Shown here: piece by piece, positions 1 through 7,322 of the stretch
How positions within the stretch are numbered: the first letter of the stretch is position 1
Layout: every line of letters starts with the position of its first letter
From: WHSM01 sp050701635
GTDB lineage: Bacteria; Actinomycetota; Actinomycetes; Mycobacteriales; Micromonosporaceae
Reading direction: 5' to 3'
DNA: 15,283 bases
Assembly (NCBI GenBank): GCA_050701635.1
Contig: JBOGDF010000105.1
Span: 1 to 15,283, forward strand
The notes under the pieces: model-generated
The model's database searches: none
What the model was told of the DNA's origin: nothing
What the model saw: the letters and a program-made list of their open reading frames with translations, nothing else
Program-made: the position numbers and the translations under genes

Positions 1-58
1 CAGCCGCTATCAGCACCCCTCCGGTACGCCGGCGCCGCCGCCGGCCCTCGCCGCTCAC
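1..58 (-). CDS. N-terminal fragment of a membrane-anchored protein (possibly an HlyD-type efflux adaptor), cut by the window edge
   Basis: A GTG codon at 58-56 overlaps the TGA of the preceding lipoprotein gene (57-55) in a GTGA arrangement. It opens a frame that stays open to the window edge. The 19 visible residues are a strongly basic stretch (six consecutive Arg) followed by Thr-Gly-Gly and the hydrophobic start VLIAA. This is a typical cytoplasmic tail plus start of a transmembrane or signal-anchor segment. Actinobacterial loci with a similar small lipoprotein and an OmpR-type two-component pair often contain an HlyD-like adaptor and a MacB-like ABC transporter. The adaptor identity is therefore inference from context. 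The fragment is too short to assign a family, and a chance frame cannot be fully excluded. Confidence 0.5.
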   Translation of the reverse strand, partial: MSGEGRRRRRRTGGVLIAA

Positions 59-615
59 CCGCCGGTCCGGTCGGTCTCGGGACCGGGCCCACCCGACGGC
101 GGGGCCGGCCGGAGCTTCGCGCACTCCTTCTCGGCGGCCTTGAACCGGGGATCGTCCGGCGGCATACCGAGCTGGTCGGAGTTGATCTGCATCCGGCCGT
201 CGTCGTCCGGATCTGGGAACTTCGGTACGCCGTGCTCGCGCATGCACTGGGCGTACTTCAGCATCTGTGCGCGCCGCTTCGGGTCCGCCGGCGGCGGCTC
301 ACCAGCGTTGGGCAGATACTGCTTGCACTTCTCCATCGCCGCGTCGACCTTCTTCTTGTCCATGCCCTCGGGCGCCCTGAGCCGGACCCCGCCGCCTTCG
401 ACATCGGGATCGGGGAAGTCCGGTACGCCGTTCTCCCGCATGCACCGGCCGAACTTCACCGCCCGCTCCTTGTCGGTCATCCGGTCCGCGGCGGGGCCGG
501 TGGCCTTGGCGGTGCCGCCGCCGGTGGCGATGCCGTTGCCGTCGTCGGCGTAGCCGCACCCGGCCACGCTCAACGCCACCATCAGCGCCAACACCAGTCC
601 TTTTCTGGTACGCAT
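55..615 (-). CDS. Putative lipoprotein with two copies of a CMRxxGVPxFPDPD motif
   Basis: This is a 186-residue predicted lipoprotein. Basic residues MRTRKG are followed by a hydrophobic stretch and the lipobox VAGC, with Cys20 as the predicted lipidation site. The rest is two homologous repeats, residues about 51-101 and 115-169. Each starts with a Cys-Met-Arg-Glu / Gly-Val-Pro / Phe-Pro-Asp-Pro-Asp motif (58-71 and 124-137, 12 of 14 identical) and carries a second Cys about 40 residues later (C58/C97, C124/C165). Disulfides within each repeat are plausible. The start at 615 is chosen because AAGGAG lies 7 bases upstream and the signal peptide begins there; an ATG at 642 is also in frame. 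Related proteins are common in Actinobacteria beside efflux and two-component genes, but I know of no established function. It is divergent from the response regulator and probably cotranscribed with the gene entering at 58. Confidence 0.8.
   Translation of the reverse strand: MRTRKGLVLALMVALSVAGCGYADDGNGIATGGGTAKATGPAADRMTDKERAVKFGRCMRENGVPDFPDPDVEGGGVRLRAPEGMDKKKVDAAMEKCKQYLPNAGEPPPADPKRRAQMLKYAQCMREHGVPKFPDPDDDGRMQINSDQLGMPPDDPRFKAAEKECAKLRPAPPSGGPGPETDRTGG
109..273 (-). repeat. Protein-level repeat copy 2 in the lipoprotein gene
   Basis: Codes for residues about 115-169, with the motif CMREHGVPKFPDPD and a second Cys at residue 165. It differs from copy 1 by 2 of 14 residues in the core motif and diverges more outside it. 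Confidence 0.7.
313..465 (-). repeat. Protein-level repeat copy 1 in the lipoprotein gene
   Basis: Codes for residues about 51-101, with the motif CMRENGVPDFPDPD and a second Cys at residue 97. It is homologous to copy 2 at 109-273. The DNA around the motif is also alike (CGGTACGCCGT followed by GCATGCAC), consistent with an internal duplication. Confidence 0.7.
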
Positions 616-668
616 CGTCGTCTCCTTCGTCGGCCGGTCCACCGCCGGCCGTGATGCGCAGAAGTAGA

Positions 669-690
669 GCTGGCGCGGTGTTTCGCCAGC
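669..690. promoter_or_regulatory. Dyad between the divergent lipoprotein and response-regulator genes
   Basis: A perfect 7-bp inverted repeat, GCTGGCG / CGCCAGC, with an 8-base spacer that contains TGTTT. It lies in the 128-base divergent gap (616-743), upstream of both starts. It could be an operator, for example for the neighbouring OmpR-type regulator, or part of an RNA hairpin in the lipoprotein leader. It overlaps the candidate -35 box of the response-regulator promoter. Confidence 0.4.
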
Positions 691-710
691 GTCTCCGTAC
701 GCGATAACGC
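679..710 (+). promoter_or_regulatory. Candidate promoter of the two-component operon
   Basis: TGTTTCGC (679-686), 18 bases, then TAACGC (705-710), which leaves 33 bases to the ATG at 744. The layout matches the promoters proposed for the MFS, BASS and ceramidase genes, but the -10 box lacks the final T. No Shine-Dalgarno sequence is visible before 744. A leaderless start from CACTAT (732-737) is an alternative. Confidence 0.35.
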
Positions 711-743
711 TGAGGAAACGTCACGGTCGGTCACTATGGACCG

Positions 744-1400
744 ATGCGGATCCTGGTGGTCGAGGACGAACCCCTGCTCGCCGACGCGGTGGCGCAGTGG
801 CTGCGCGGCGACGCGCACGCGGTGGACGTGGTGAACGACGGCGGCGCCGCGCTGGAACGCCTAGGCGTACACGACTACGACGTGGTGGTGCTGGACCGGG
901 ACCTGCCGGTGGTGCACGGCGACGAGGTGTGCCGCGCGGTCGCCGCCGGCGACTCGGAGGTACGGGTGCTGATGCTGACCGCCGCGGCGGAGATCGACGA
1001 CCGGGTCACCGGGCTGACGCTCGGCGCCGACGACTACCTGTCGAAGCCGTTCGCGTTCCCGGAGCTGGCCGCGCGGGTGGTGGCGCTCGGCAGGCGGGCC
1101 CGGCCGGCGGCGCCGCCGATCCTGCAGCGCGCCGGGATCCGGCTCGACCCGCACCGCCGGGAGGTGTACCGGGACGGCCGGTACGTACCGCTGTCTCGCA
1201 AGGAGTTCGCGGTGCTCGCCGAGCTGTTGCGGGCCGACGGCGCCGCGGTCTCCGCGGAGCAGCTGCTGGAGAAGGCGTGGGACGAGCACGCCGACCCGTT
1301 CACCAACGCGGTACGGATCACGATCCTCAAGCTGCGCCGCAAGCTCGGCGATCCGCCCGTGGTGCACACCGAGCCGGGAGTGGGGTACCGGATCCCGTGA
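744..1400 (+). CDS. OmpR/PhoB-family response regulator
   Basis: A 218-residue two-domain response regulator. The receiver domain (about 1-115) has the acidic pair E7/D8, the phosphoacceptor D51 in VVLDRDLP, T79 in VLMLTA and K101 in LSKPF, so all conserved catalytic positions are present. The C-terminal part (about 128-216) is an OmpR-type winged helix ending in the usual VHTEPGVGYRIP segment that forms the wing. It should bind direct repeats in DNA after phosphorylation by the kinase encoded next, whose GTG overlaps this TGA. Targets are unknown. The divergent lipoprotein and the gene entering at 58 are the natural candidates. There is no clear Shine-Dalgarno sequence before the ATG. Confidence 0.95.
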   Translation: MRILVVEDEPLLADAVAQWLRGDAHAVDVVNDGGAALERLGVHDYDVVVLDRDLPVVHGDEVCRAVAAGDSEVRVLMLTAAAEIDDRVTGLTLGADDYLSKPFAFPELAARVVALGRRARPAAPPILQRAGIRLDPHRREVYRDGRYVPLSRKEFAVLAELLRADGAAVSAEQLLEKAWDEHADPFTNAVRITILKLRRKLGDPPVVHTEPGVGYRIP

Positions 1401-2557
1401 AGCTGCGACGCCCCCGACTCACCATCCGCGGTCGGCTGACCCTGGTGTACGGCGTGCTGTTCCTGTTCGCCGGCGTACTGCTGTTGGGCGTGACGTACGT
1501 CCTGGTGTCCCAGCAGCTGCCCGGCGAGCCCCAGGTGACACTGAACACCCACCGCTCCGGTACGCCGCCGCCGTCGGACCTGCCGCCGCAGAGCGACCAG
1601 GGGCTGATCCGCCGGATCGCCGGCGACGCCCGGGCCAACGCGCTCAACGTACTGCTGACCCAGGGCGGGATCGCGCTGGCTGTGGTCAGCGGCGCCGCGA
1701 TCGCGCTGGGATGGCTGATCGCCGGCCGGCTGCTGCAACCGCTGCACCGGGTGACCGACACCGCCCGCCGGATCGCCGCCGCCCCGGCCGCCGACCGTGG
1801 CCTGCACGAACGCATCGGCCTGGACGGCCCGTACGACGAGGTGAAGGAGCTCGCCGACACGTTCGACCTGATGCTGGAGCGGCTCGACGGCGCGTTCGAC
1901 GGGCAGCGGCGGTTCATCGCCAACGCCTCGCACGAGCTGCGTACGCCGTTGGCGCTGAACCGGGCGCTACTGGAGGTCGCGGTCCACCGTGGGCCGGCCT
2001 CGCCGGAGGTACGCCACCTCGGCGAGACGCTGCTGGAGATCAATGCTCGCCACGAGCGGCTGATCAACGGGCTGCTGCTGTTGGCGCGCTCCGAACCCGA
2101 GGTCGCCGAACGCTCCTATGTGGACCTTGCCGACATCGTCGCGCACGTCACGGCGCAGCTGCCATCGGGCCCGGTGACGGTGCAGACGGATCCGCACGAG
2201 GCGCCGACCAGCGGCGATCCGGTGCTGCTGGAGCGGCTGGTGCAGAACCTGGTCGAGAACGGGGTACGCCACAACCTGCCCGAGGACGGTTGGGTACGCG
2301 TCACCAGCGACACCGACCCGGACGGCGCGGCGGTGGTACGGGTGAGCAACACCGGCCCGGTGGTCCCGCCGTACGACGTCCCGGGGCTGTTCGAGCCGTT
2401 CCGCCGGCTCGGCGGCGACCGGCTCGCCTCGCCCGGTGCCGGGCTGGGGCTGTCGATCGTACGGGCGGTGGCCCGGGCCCACGGTGGTGAGGTGCACGCC
2501 GTACCGCGCGAAGGCGGCGGCCTCGACGTCACGGTCACCCTGCCGGCGCGTCCCTGA
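1397..2557 (+). CDS. Membrane sensor histidine kinase (HAMP, HisKA, HATPase)
   Basis: A 386-residue kinase that starts at the GTG overlapping the regulator's stop (GTGA), so translation is probably coupled. The frame stays open far upstream, but only this start gives a proper kinase N terminus. Transmembrane helices lie at about 15-38 and 88-110. They flank a short, Pro-rich outside loop of about 50 residues, too small for a known ligand-binding sensor fold. HAMP follows (about 110-165), then the HisKA H-box with H179 in ASHELRTP. The ATPase domain has the N-box N288, SNTGP in place of the classical DxGxG G1 box, FEPF (332-335) and GAGLGLSIV (347-355). It partners the regulator at 744. Its last 23 bases overlap the convergent GH1 gene. 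Confidence 0.95.
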   Translation: MKLRRPRLTIRGRLTLVYGVLFLFAGVLLLGVTYVLVSQQLPGEPQVTLNTHRSGTPPPSDLPPQSDQGLIRRIAGDARANALNVLLTQGGIALAVVSGAAIALGWLIAGRLLQPLHRVTDTARRIAAAPAADRGLHERIGLDGPYDEVKELADTFDLMLERLDGAFDGQRRFIANASHELRTPLALNRALLEVAVHRGPASPEVRHLGETLLEINARHERLINGLLLLARSEPEVAERSYVDLADIVAHVTAQLPSGPVTVQTDPHEAPTSGDPVLLERLVQNLVENGVRHNLPEDGWVRVTSDTDPDGAAVVRVSNTGPVVPPYDVPGLFEPFRRLGGDRLASPGAGLGLSIVRAVARAHGGEVHAVPREGGGLDVTVTLPARP

Positions 2558-3860
2558 CCACCTGCCGGAACCACCGGTACGACTGCTTCGGCGTACGCCG
2601 CTGCGTCGGGTAGTCGACGTGCACCAGCCCGAACCGCTGGCCGTACCCGGCGGCCCACTCGAAGTTGTCCAGCAGCGACCAGACGAAGTAGCCGCGTACG
2701 TCCACGCCCGCGTCCATCGCCACCCGCAGCGCCGTCAGGTGCGCGTCCAGGTACGCGATCCGCTCCGGGTCGTCGCACCGCCCGTCGACCAGCTCGTCGG
2801 GGTACGAGCACCCGTTCTCGCTGAGGTAGACCGGCGGCAGCGCGTCGGCGTACCGGTCGCGCAGGGTGGTCAGCGTTTCGGTGAGCCCCTCCGGCACGAT
2901 CGCCCAGTCGAACCCGGTACGCGGCCGGTCGGGCGCGGGCTCGGCCCGGATCGGCACCGGGCCGTCGGCGGCGTGGATCGTGTTGACCGAGTAGTAGTTG
3001 ACGCCGAGCGCGTCGATCGGCGCGCTGATGACCTCCAGGTCCCCGTCGGCGACGGCGCCTTCCAGCAGCGGCGCCAGCGTCTCCGGATAGGCCCCGCGGA
3101 GCACGGGGTCGGTGAACAGCTGGTTCTGGATCGCGTCGTACAGGCCCGCCGCGGCCTGGTCTTCCGAAGAGGAGCTGCCGGGCCAGGCCGGTGCGTAGCT
3201 GTTGACCAGCATCACCGGCCGGCTGGTTCTGGTACGCAGCGCCGCCACCGCCAGCCCGTGGCCGAGCAGCTGGTGGTGCGCCACGGTCATCACCTGGTCC
3301 AGCGGCAACTCCAGCCCGGGCGCGTGGCTGCCGAACAGGTGACCGAAGACGGTGTGCTCGAACGGCTCGTTCAGCGTGATCCAGATCCCCACCCGGTCGC
3401 CGAGCCGGTCGGCGAGCACCCCGACGTAGTCGGCGAACCGGGAAGCGGTGTCCCGCTGCTGCCAGCCGCCGGCGTCCTGCGCCCACTGCGGCAGATCCCA
3501 GTGGTACGCCGTCAGCACCGGCGCCAGCCCGCGCGCGGCGAGCCCGTCGACCAGCCGGTCGTAGAAGTCCAACCCGCGCGGGTTGACCTCGCCGGAGGCG
3601 TACGGCTGGATCCGCGACCACGACGTGGAGAACCGGTACGCCCCCACCCCGAGCCCGGCGATCAGGTCGAGATCGGCGCCGACGCGATGGTAGTGGTCGC
3701 AGGCGGTCTCGCCGCTGGCGCCGCCCTCGATCGCGCCGGGCCGCTCGCAGAAGGTGTCCCAGATCGACGGCGTACGGCCGTCTTCACTGGTCGCGCCCTC
3801 GATCTGGTACGCCGACGTGGCGACCCCCCACAGAAAGCCGGCGTCCGCTTGGCCCGTCAC
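2535..3860 (-). CDS. Glycoside hydrolase family 1 beta-glucosidase
   Basis: A 441-residue cytoplasmic GH1 enzyme, full length for the family, which hydrolyses beta-glucosides and related glycosides by a retaining mechanism. Visible signatures are LWGVATSAYQIEG at the N terminus (substrate Gln19), the acid/base E165 in TLNEP, the nucleophile E349 in YLSENG, and WSLLDNFEW near the C terminus, which shapes the -1 subsite. No signal peptide is seen, so the substrate must enter the cell or be processed inside. I chose the GTG at 3860 because it overlaps the upstream hydrolase stop (GTGA) and places the family N terminus correctly. GTG codons at 3872 and 3890 are also in frame and would add 4 or 10 residues. 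It is the last gene of the MFS, M19-like, GH1 operon. The aglycone specificity cannot be read from the sequence. Confidence 0.93.
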   Translation of the reverse strand: MTGQADAGFLWGVATSAYQIEGATSEDGRTPSIWDTFCERPGAIEGGASGETACDHYHRVGADLDLIAGLGVGAYRFSTSWSRIQPYASGEVNPRGLDFYDRLVDGLAARGLAPVLTAYHWDLPQWAQDAGGWQQRDTASRFADYVGVLADRLGDRVGIWITLNEPFEHTVFGHLFGSHAPGLELPLDQVMTVAHHQLLGHGLAVAALRTRTSRPVMLVNSYAPAWPGSSSSEDQAAAGLYDAIQNQLFTDPVLRGAYPETLAPLLEGAVADGDLEVISAPIDALGVNYYSVNTIHAADGPVPIRAEPAPDRPRTGFDWAIVPEGLTETLTTLRDRYADALPPVYLSENGCSYPDELVDGRCDDPERIAYLDAHLTALRVAMDAGVDVRGYFVWSLLDNFEWAAGYGQRFGLVHVDYPTQRRTPKQSYRWFRQVVRDAPAG

Positions 3861-5947
3861 GGTGCTGTCCACTCCTGTCCGCCCGCCCACACCCGCAGGT
3901 ACGCCTCGGCGCCCTTCGCCATGTCGTCGACGATCCGGTCGCCTGCCACCATCCGGAGATCCTCGATCCAGTCCGGCCGCAATCCGTAGTGGGCCACGCC
4001 GTCGGTGTTGATGTCGTACACCCGCTCTCCGTTGCGCTGCCGGTCCAGCAGGGTGCCGCCGTCGAAGGAGCGGAACGGGTATTCGACCGGGTGGTTGTGG
4101 GCGGCGTCGGGGCGTGCCACCGGCTGGGCGCCGATGCCGTTGGCGTCCGAGCCGAACCCGAACCCGAAGAACCCCTCCGCGTGGTGTTCGTCGTGCGCCC
4201 GTTTGGCGTGCTCCCAGCCGGCGGCGAACTGCGGGCTCTGGAAGCCGTACAGCGCGACCATGCCGCCGGTGTGGTAGATCCGGGCGTAGAAGTGCGGGTC
4301 CAGCCAGCTGTGGCCGGAGACCACCGCCGGGTAGCGGTGCGCCTCGATGATCGCCAGCGCCTGGTCGGTGGCCTTCACGCTGAGGTGGTCCAGGTCGATG
4401 ATCATCCCTTTGGAGATCATCCGTTTGATGGTGTACGCCCCCAGCTCGGTCAGCCCGAGCTTGTTGCAGTGCGGCGCGGGCGGGTAGACCGGCAGCGTGC
4501 CGGGGAGCAGCCGCTGCAGCGGCGTACCGATCACACCGCTGGGGTCGCTGGTGGCGATCTCGTTGTCGTGTTCACGGGTGGTGCAGGTCTCGGCCTGCCA
4601 GAACTTCCCGGTGGTCAGGAAGTTGCCGCCGTTGACCACGACCCCGGCCGGACCGGAGTCGAACCGTACCCCCGCCAAGGCGTTGTCGAATTTGTTGATC
4701 AGCTGCAGCTGGCGTACGCCGAGCGCCCACACCTCGTCCATGCCGCGGTCGATGTCGTCGCGGTCGCACTGCGGGACCCCGTTGGCGAGCCGGCAGCCGA
4801 ACAGCTCGGAAACCTCGATCGACAGTACGACGGCGAGCTTGCCCTGCTTGATCACCTGGCGCGCCTCGTACGGGTCGCGTACCACCCGGAACCAGCCCTT
4901 GCCCCGGCCCTGGTACTGGGCGTCGATGTAGTCCTGCAGCTCGTACACCCGCTGGGCCTGCAGCCGTACGGTGTCCATCTCGTCGCACGAGGTGCGCTTG
5001 ACCGGGTAGACCTCGCACAGCGCCCGGTTGGAGCTGAGCACGACGGTGGCCACCCGCAGGCCGCCGCGCCAGGAGCGTTCCATCCACTTGTGGTACGTCT
5101 GCTGGTGCGTCACCGAGTTCGCCTTCGGGAAGTCCCGGAAGGTCGGCCAGCCCCTGGTGTCGTGCGCGCCGGTAGGGCCGTACGCCCCCGAGGTGACGTT
5201 CTCGAACCACGCGCCCAGCCCCGCCGGCTCGTGGTCCGGGCAGTCCACCAGCGCCTTGGCGATGCCTTGCGGGTCCCACGCCTTGCCGCAGATCACGCCG
5301 CCGCCGAAGGCGTCCTGGTTCATCGCGTGTACGTGCATGTCGAGCAGCCCGCGTACCTCCCCCGCGTCGTTCTGGCCGGTGAACGGCTTGCCGACGGCGT
5401 TCACCTCCGCCTCCGGGAAGGTCGCGCAGCCGGTCGCCGGCTCGAGCCGGAACTGGCCCGCCGTACCGGCCTTGTCGACCGCGACCAGCCGCAGGATGCC
5501 GGTCAGCGGCGCCACGGCGAGCGCCTTGCCGACCGCGATCGACGTGACCGTGTACGCCTCCCCGGCCGCGTCGAGCTGCCAGTCCGTGGACGGCTCGAAC
5601 CCTGGCAGCGCGAGTACGGTGTCGACCGGCCCCGCCGTGATCAGCCGTTGGGAGCGGTCGTAGAACATGTACCGGCCCAGCGCGCTGGCCTGCATCCGGA
5701 ACGGCGTGGCCTGCGCGGCGCTGGTGCCGAGCGCGGAGTAGCCCCCGATCGGGTTGCGCGCCACGTACCGCCCGGACGCGGTGCGCATCGCGTAGCAGTC
5801 GCCGGCGAAGCCGTACCCGTCGAGGGGTGTGGTGGTGGCCGCGGCGATCGGGATCGCCTGCGCCGACACCGAGCCGATCACCGCCGCCGCCAGCGCGGCC
5901 GTCAGCACCAGCCGCCAGCGCGGTGCGCGGATTGCGGTCGCGTCCAT
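3857..5947 (-). CDS. Secreted M19-like metallohydrolase with an N-terminal beta-trefoil-like domain
   Basis: A 696-residue exported protein. The signal peptide is at about 1-31 (possible cleavage after Ala-Gln-Ala). Residues about 50-172 resemble a fascin-like or beta-trefoil module, with repeated SGRYVA, RYMFYD and GKALAV turns. The catalytic part (about 200-690) belongs to the amidohydrolase superfamily and is closest to membrane dipeptidase (M19). It has DMHVH (H205/H207), E378 in LSIEVSE, H521 in IDLDHLS, H546 in VSGHS and D601 in GSDANG. Classical M19 enzymes have HxD at the first metal site and this one has HxH, so dipeptidase activity should not be assumed. The ATG at 5947 has GGAGG 5 bases upstream. 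The gap from the MFS stop is 15 bases, and the stop overlaps the GH1 start. The signal peptide puts it outside the cytoplasm, unlike the GH1 enzyme. The substrate is unknown. Confidence 0.8.
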   Translation of the reverse strand: MDATAIRAPRWRLVLTAALAAAVIGSVSAQAIPIAAATTTPLDGYGFAGDCYAMRTASGRYVARNPIGGYSALGTSAAQATPFRMQASALGRYMFYDRSQRLITAGPVDTVLALPGFEPSTDWQLDAAGEAYTVTSIAVGKALAVAPLTGILRLVAVDKAGTAGQFRLEPATGCATFPEAEVNAVGKPFTGQNDAGEVRGLLDMHVHAMNQDAFGGGVICGKAWDPQGIAKALVDCPDHEPAGLGAWFENVTSGAYGPTGAHDTRGWPTFRDFPKANSVTHQQTYHKWMERSWRGGLRVATVVLSSNRALCEVYPVKRTSCDEMDTVRLQAQRVYELQDYIDAQYQGRGKGWFRVVRDPYEARQVIKQGKLAVVLSIEVSELFGCRLANGVPQCDRDDIDRGMDEVWALGVRQLQLINKFDNALAGVRFDSGPAGVVVNGGNFLTTGKFWQAETCTTREHDNEIATSDPSGVIGTPLQRLLPGTLPVYPPAPHCNKLGLTELGAYTIKRMISKGMIIDLDHLSVKATDQALAIIEAHRYPAVVSGHSWLDPHFYARIYHTGGMVALYGFQSPQFAAGWEHAKRAHDEHHAEGFFGFGFGSDANGIGAQPVARPDAAHNHPVEYPFRSFDGGTLLDRQRNGERVYDINTDGVAHYGLRPDWIEDLRMVAGDRIVDDMAKGAEAYLRVWAGGQEWTAP

Positions 5948-5962
5948 GTCAGCCTCCCGGAG

Positions 5963-7228
5963 TTACTGCACGCTCTTGATCGGTCGTACGGTCAGCGCCG
6001 CGACGAGGGCGGCGAGCAGGGACAGCGTGAACAGCACCGGGTAGCCCAGCGTGTCGCGCCCGAAGCCGCTGATCACGACGCCGCCCAGAGCGCCGGCCAG
6101 CACGTACGGCAGGTTGTTCGCGATGTTGATCACGCCCAGGTCCTTGCCGCGGTCCTCCGGGTGCGGCAGCACCTGCGTGATCAGCGCCTGATCGACGGCG
6201 GCGTAGCTGCCCCAGCCCAGCCCGAGCAGCGCGGCGCCGACGATCAGCCCGGGGATGGTGGGCGAGACGATCATGACCACGGCGGCGACGCCCTGCAGCA
6301 CCGAGGAGATCACCACGAGGCGCTTGCGGCGCATCGTACGGTCGGAGTAGCGGCCGACCGGGATCGCGATCAGCACCGCGGCGACGGTGTAGATGCCGCT
6401 GGCGTAGAACGTCCAGATGTCGGCGTCGACGTGCACCCGGTCCTTGAGGAACAGCCACAGGAAGACCTGGACCAGGGCGTTGGAGAGCTGGATGAAGAAA
6501 CGGCCGCTCCACGCCCACGCGAAGTCGGCGTGCTTCAGCGGCCGTACGATGCCGGCGAGCACCGAGCCGACCGACACCGGCGGCCGTTCCTCCCGGCGCA
6601 GCGCGATCCCCCGCGTCCCCAACCCGAACGGCACCGCCAGCAGTACGCAGAACACCGCCATCGCCACGTACCCGGAGATCACCCCGGTGATCACCAGCCC
6701 GACCAGCGCGATCCCGACCAGCGGGCCGGCGCTGGTGGCGATGGACCAGTACGACGACACCGTGGCCCGCTGCGTCACCGGTACGTCGTCCGGCACCGCC
6801 GCGGTCAGCGCCGCGCTCATCGAGGACAGTCCGATCTGGACCATCCCCCAGACCGCCACCATCCCGAGCACCGTGGCCTGGAATCCCTGCGTGGCGAGGA
6901 AGCCGCCGGCGACCAGCGCGCCGCCGAGCACCCAGATCTGGCGCCGCCCCCGGGTCGCCAGGGTGCGGTCCGAGAGGGCACCGACCGCGATGTTCACGAC
7001 GATCGTCACAACGGCGGCGACGATGGTGACGGCACCGACCACCGCCTCGGCGTTCCCGGGGCTGATCTGGCTGGCCTGCTTCGGCAGCAGCACCTGCGCG
7101 GCGGCGAACAGCGGCATCAGCCAGCCGAAGTTGGCGAGCGTCCAGGCGAGGTTCCAGCGGGCGGAGGCGTGGCGAATCGGCTCCTGCAGCGCCGATGGTC
7201 GCTCGGGGCTGGTCTCGACAGTGGCCAC
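5963..7228 (-). CDS. MFS transporter, probable sugar or glycoside importer
   Basis: A 421-residue major facilitator protein with about 12 hydrophobic helices in two halves. The family's loop motif appears in both: GALSDRT (83-89, loop 2-3) and GRYSDRT followed by basic residues (292-298, loop 8-9). The overall pattern, including RGKDLGVINIANNLP in the second half, resembles actinobacterial MFS proteins related to the SLC45/sugar-cation symporters; this is from memory. The start is GTG at 7228 with AGGAG a few bases upstream. It is the first gene of the operon with the M19-like hydrolase (15-base gap) and the GH1 enzyme, which suggests import of a glycoside or of a product released outside. 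A promoter and a dyad lie just upstream (7262-7300). Confidence 0.9.
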   Translation of the reverse strand: MATVETSPERPSALQEPIRHASARWNLAWTLANFGWLMPLFAAAQVLLPKQASQISPGNAEAVVGAVTIVAAVVTIVVNIAVGALSDRTLATRGRRQIWVLGGALVAGGFLATQGFQATVLGMVAVWGMVQIGLSSMSAALTAAVPDDVPVTQRATVSSYWSIATSAGPLVGIALVGLVITGVISGYVAMAVFCVLLAVPFGLGTRGIALRREERPPVSVGSVLAGIVRPLKHADFAWAWSGRFFIQLSNALVQVFLWLFLKDRVHVDADIWTFYASGIYTVAAVLIAIPVGRYSDRTMRRKRLVVISSVLQGVAAVVMIVSPTIPGLIVGAALLGLGWGSYAAVDQALITQVLPHPEDRGKDLGVINIANNLPYVLAGALGGVVISGFGRDTLGYPVLFTLSLLAALVAALTVRPIKSVQ

Positions 7229-7261
7229 GGCACTCCTCAGGGACCCCGATCCGGTGCCGTG

Positions 7262-7300
7262 ACGCTAGCAACACGTTTTCGTAACGTGAAACATCTGTTC
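7262..7300 (-). promoter_or_regulatory. Promoter of the MFS / M19-like / GH1 operon
   Basis: Read on the minus strand: GAACAGATGTTTCAC (7300-7286), 18 bases, then TAGCGT (7267-7262), and 33 bases to the GTG at 7228. TTCACG is a plausible -35 hexamer, 17 bases from the -10. The box contains the small dyad AACA-GA-TGTT. The BASS and ceramidase promoters carry close versions. Confidence 0.5.
7272..7288. promoter_or_regulatory. Inverted repeat in the spacer of the MFS promoter
   Basis: A perfect dyad, CACGTT-N5-AACGTG, lying between the proposed -35 and -10 boxes. A protein bound here would block polymerase, so it is a candidate repressor site. It could instead form a weak hairpin at the end of the LysR transcript, but there is no T tract. 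Confidence 0.4.
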
Positions 7301-7322
7301 AGAACGGGATCAACAACCGCTG

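Noticed and set aside
616..743. Riboswitch or small RNA in the divergent gap
   Set aside because: Only one short dyad is present; no multi-stem conserved structure is recognisable.
797..1396. Upstream in-frame extension of the sensor kinase
   Set aside because: It overlaps the response regulator in another frame, is Arg/Gly-rich and has no domain. The GTG at 1397 gives a normal kinase N terminus.
2116..3621. 501-codon minus-strand frame overlapping the GH1 gene and the kinase end
   Set aside because: It is out of frame with the GH1 catalytic motifs and Arg/Ala-rich; a shadow frame.
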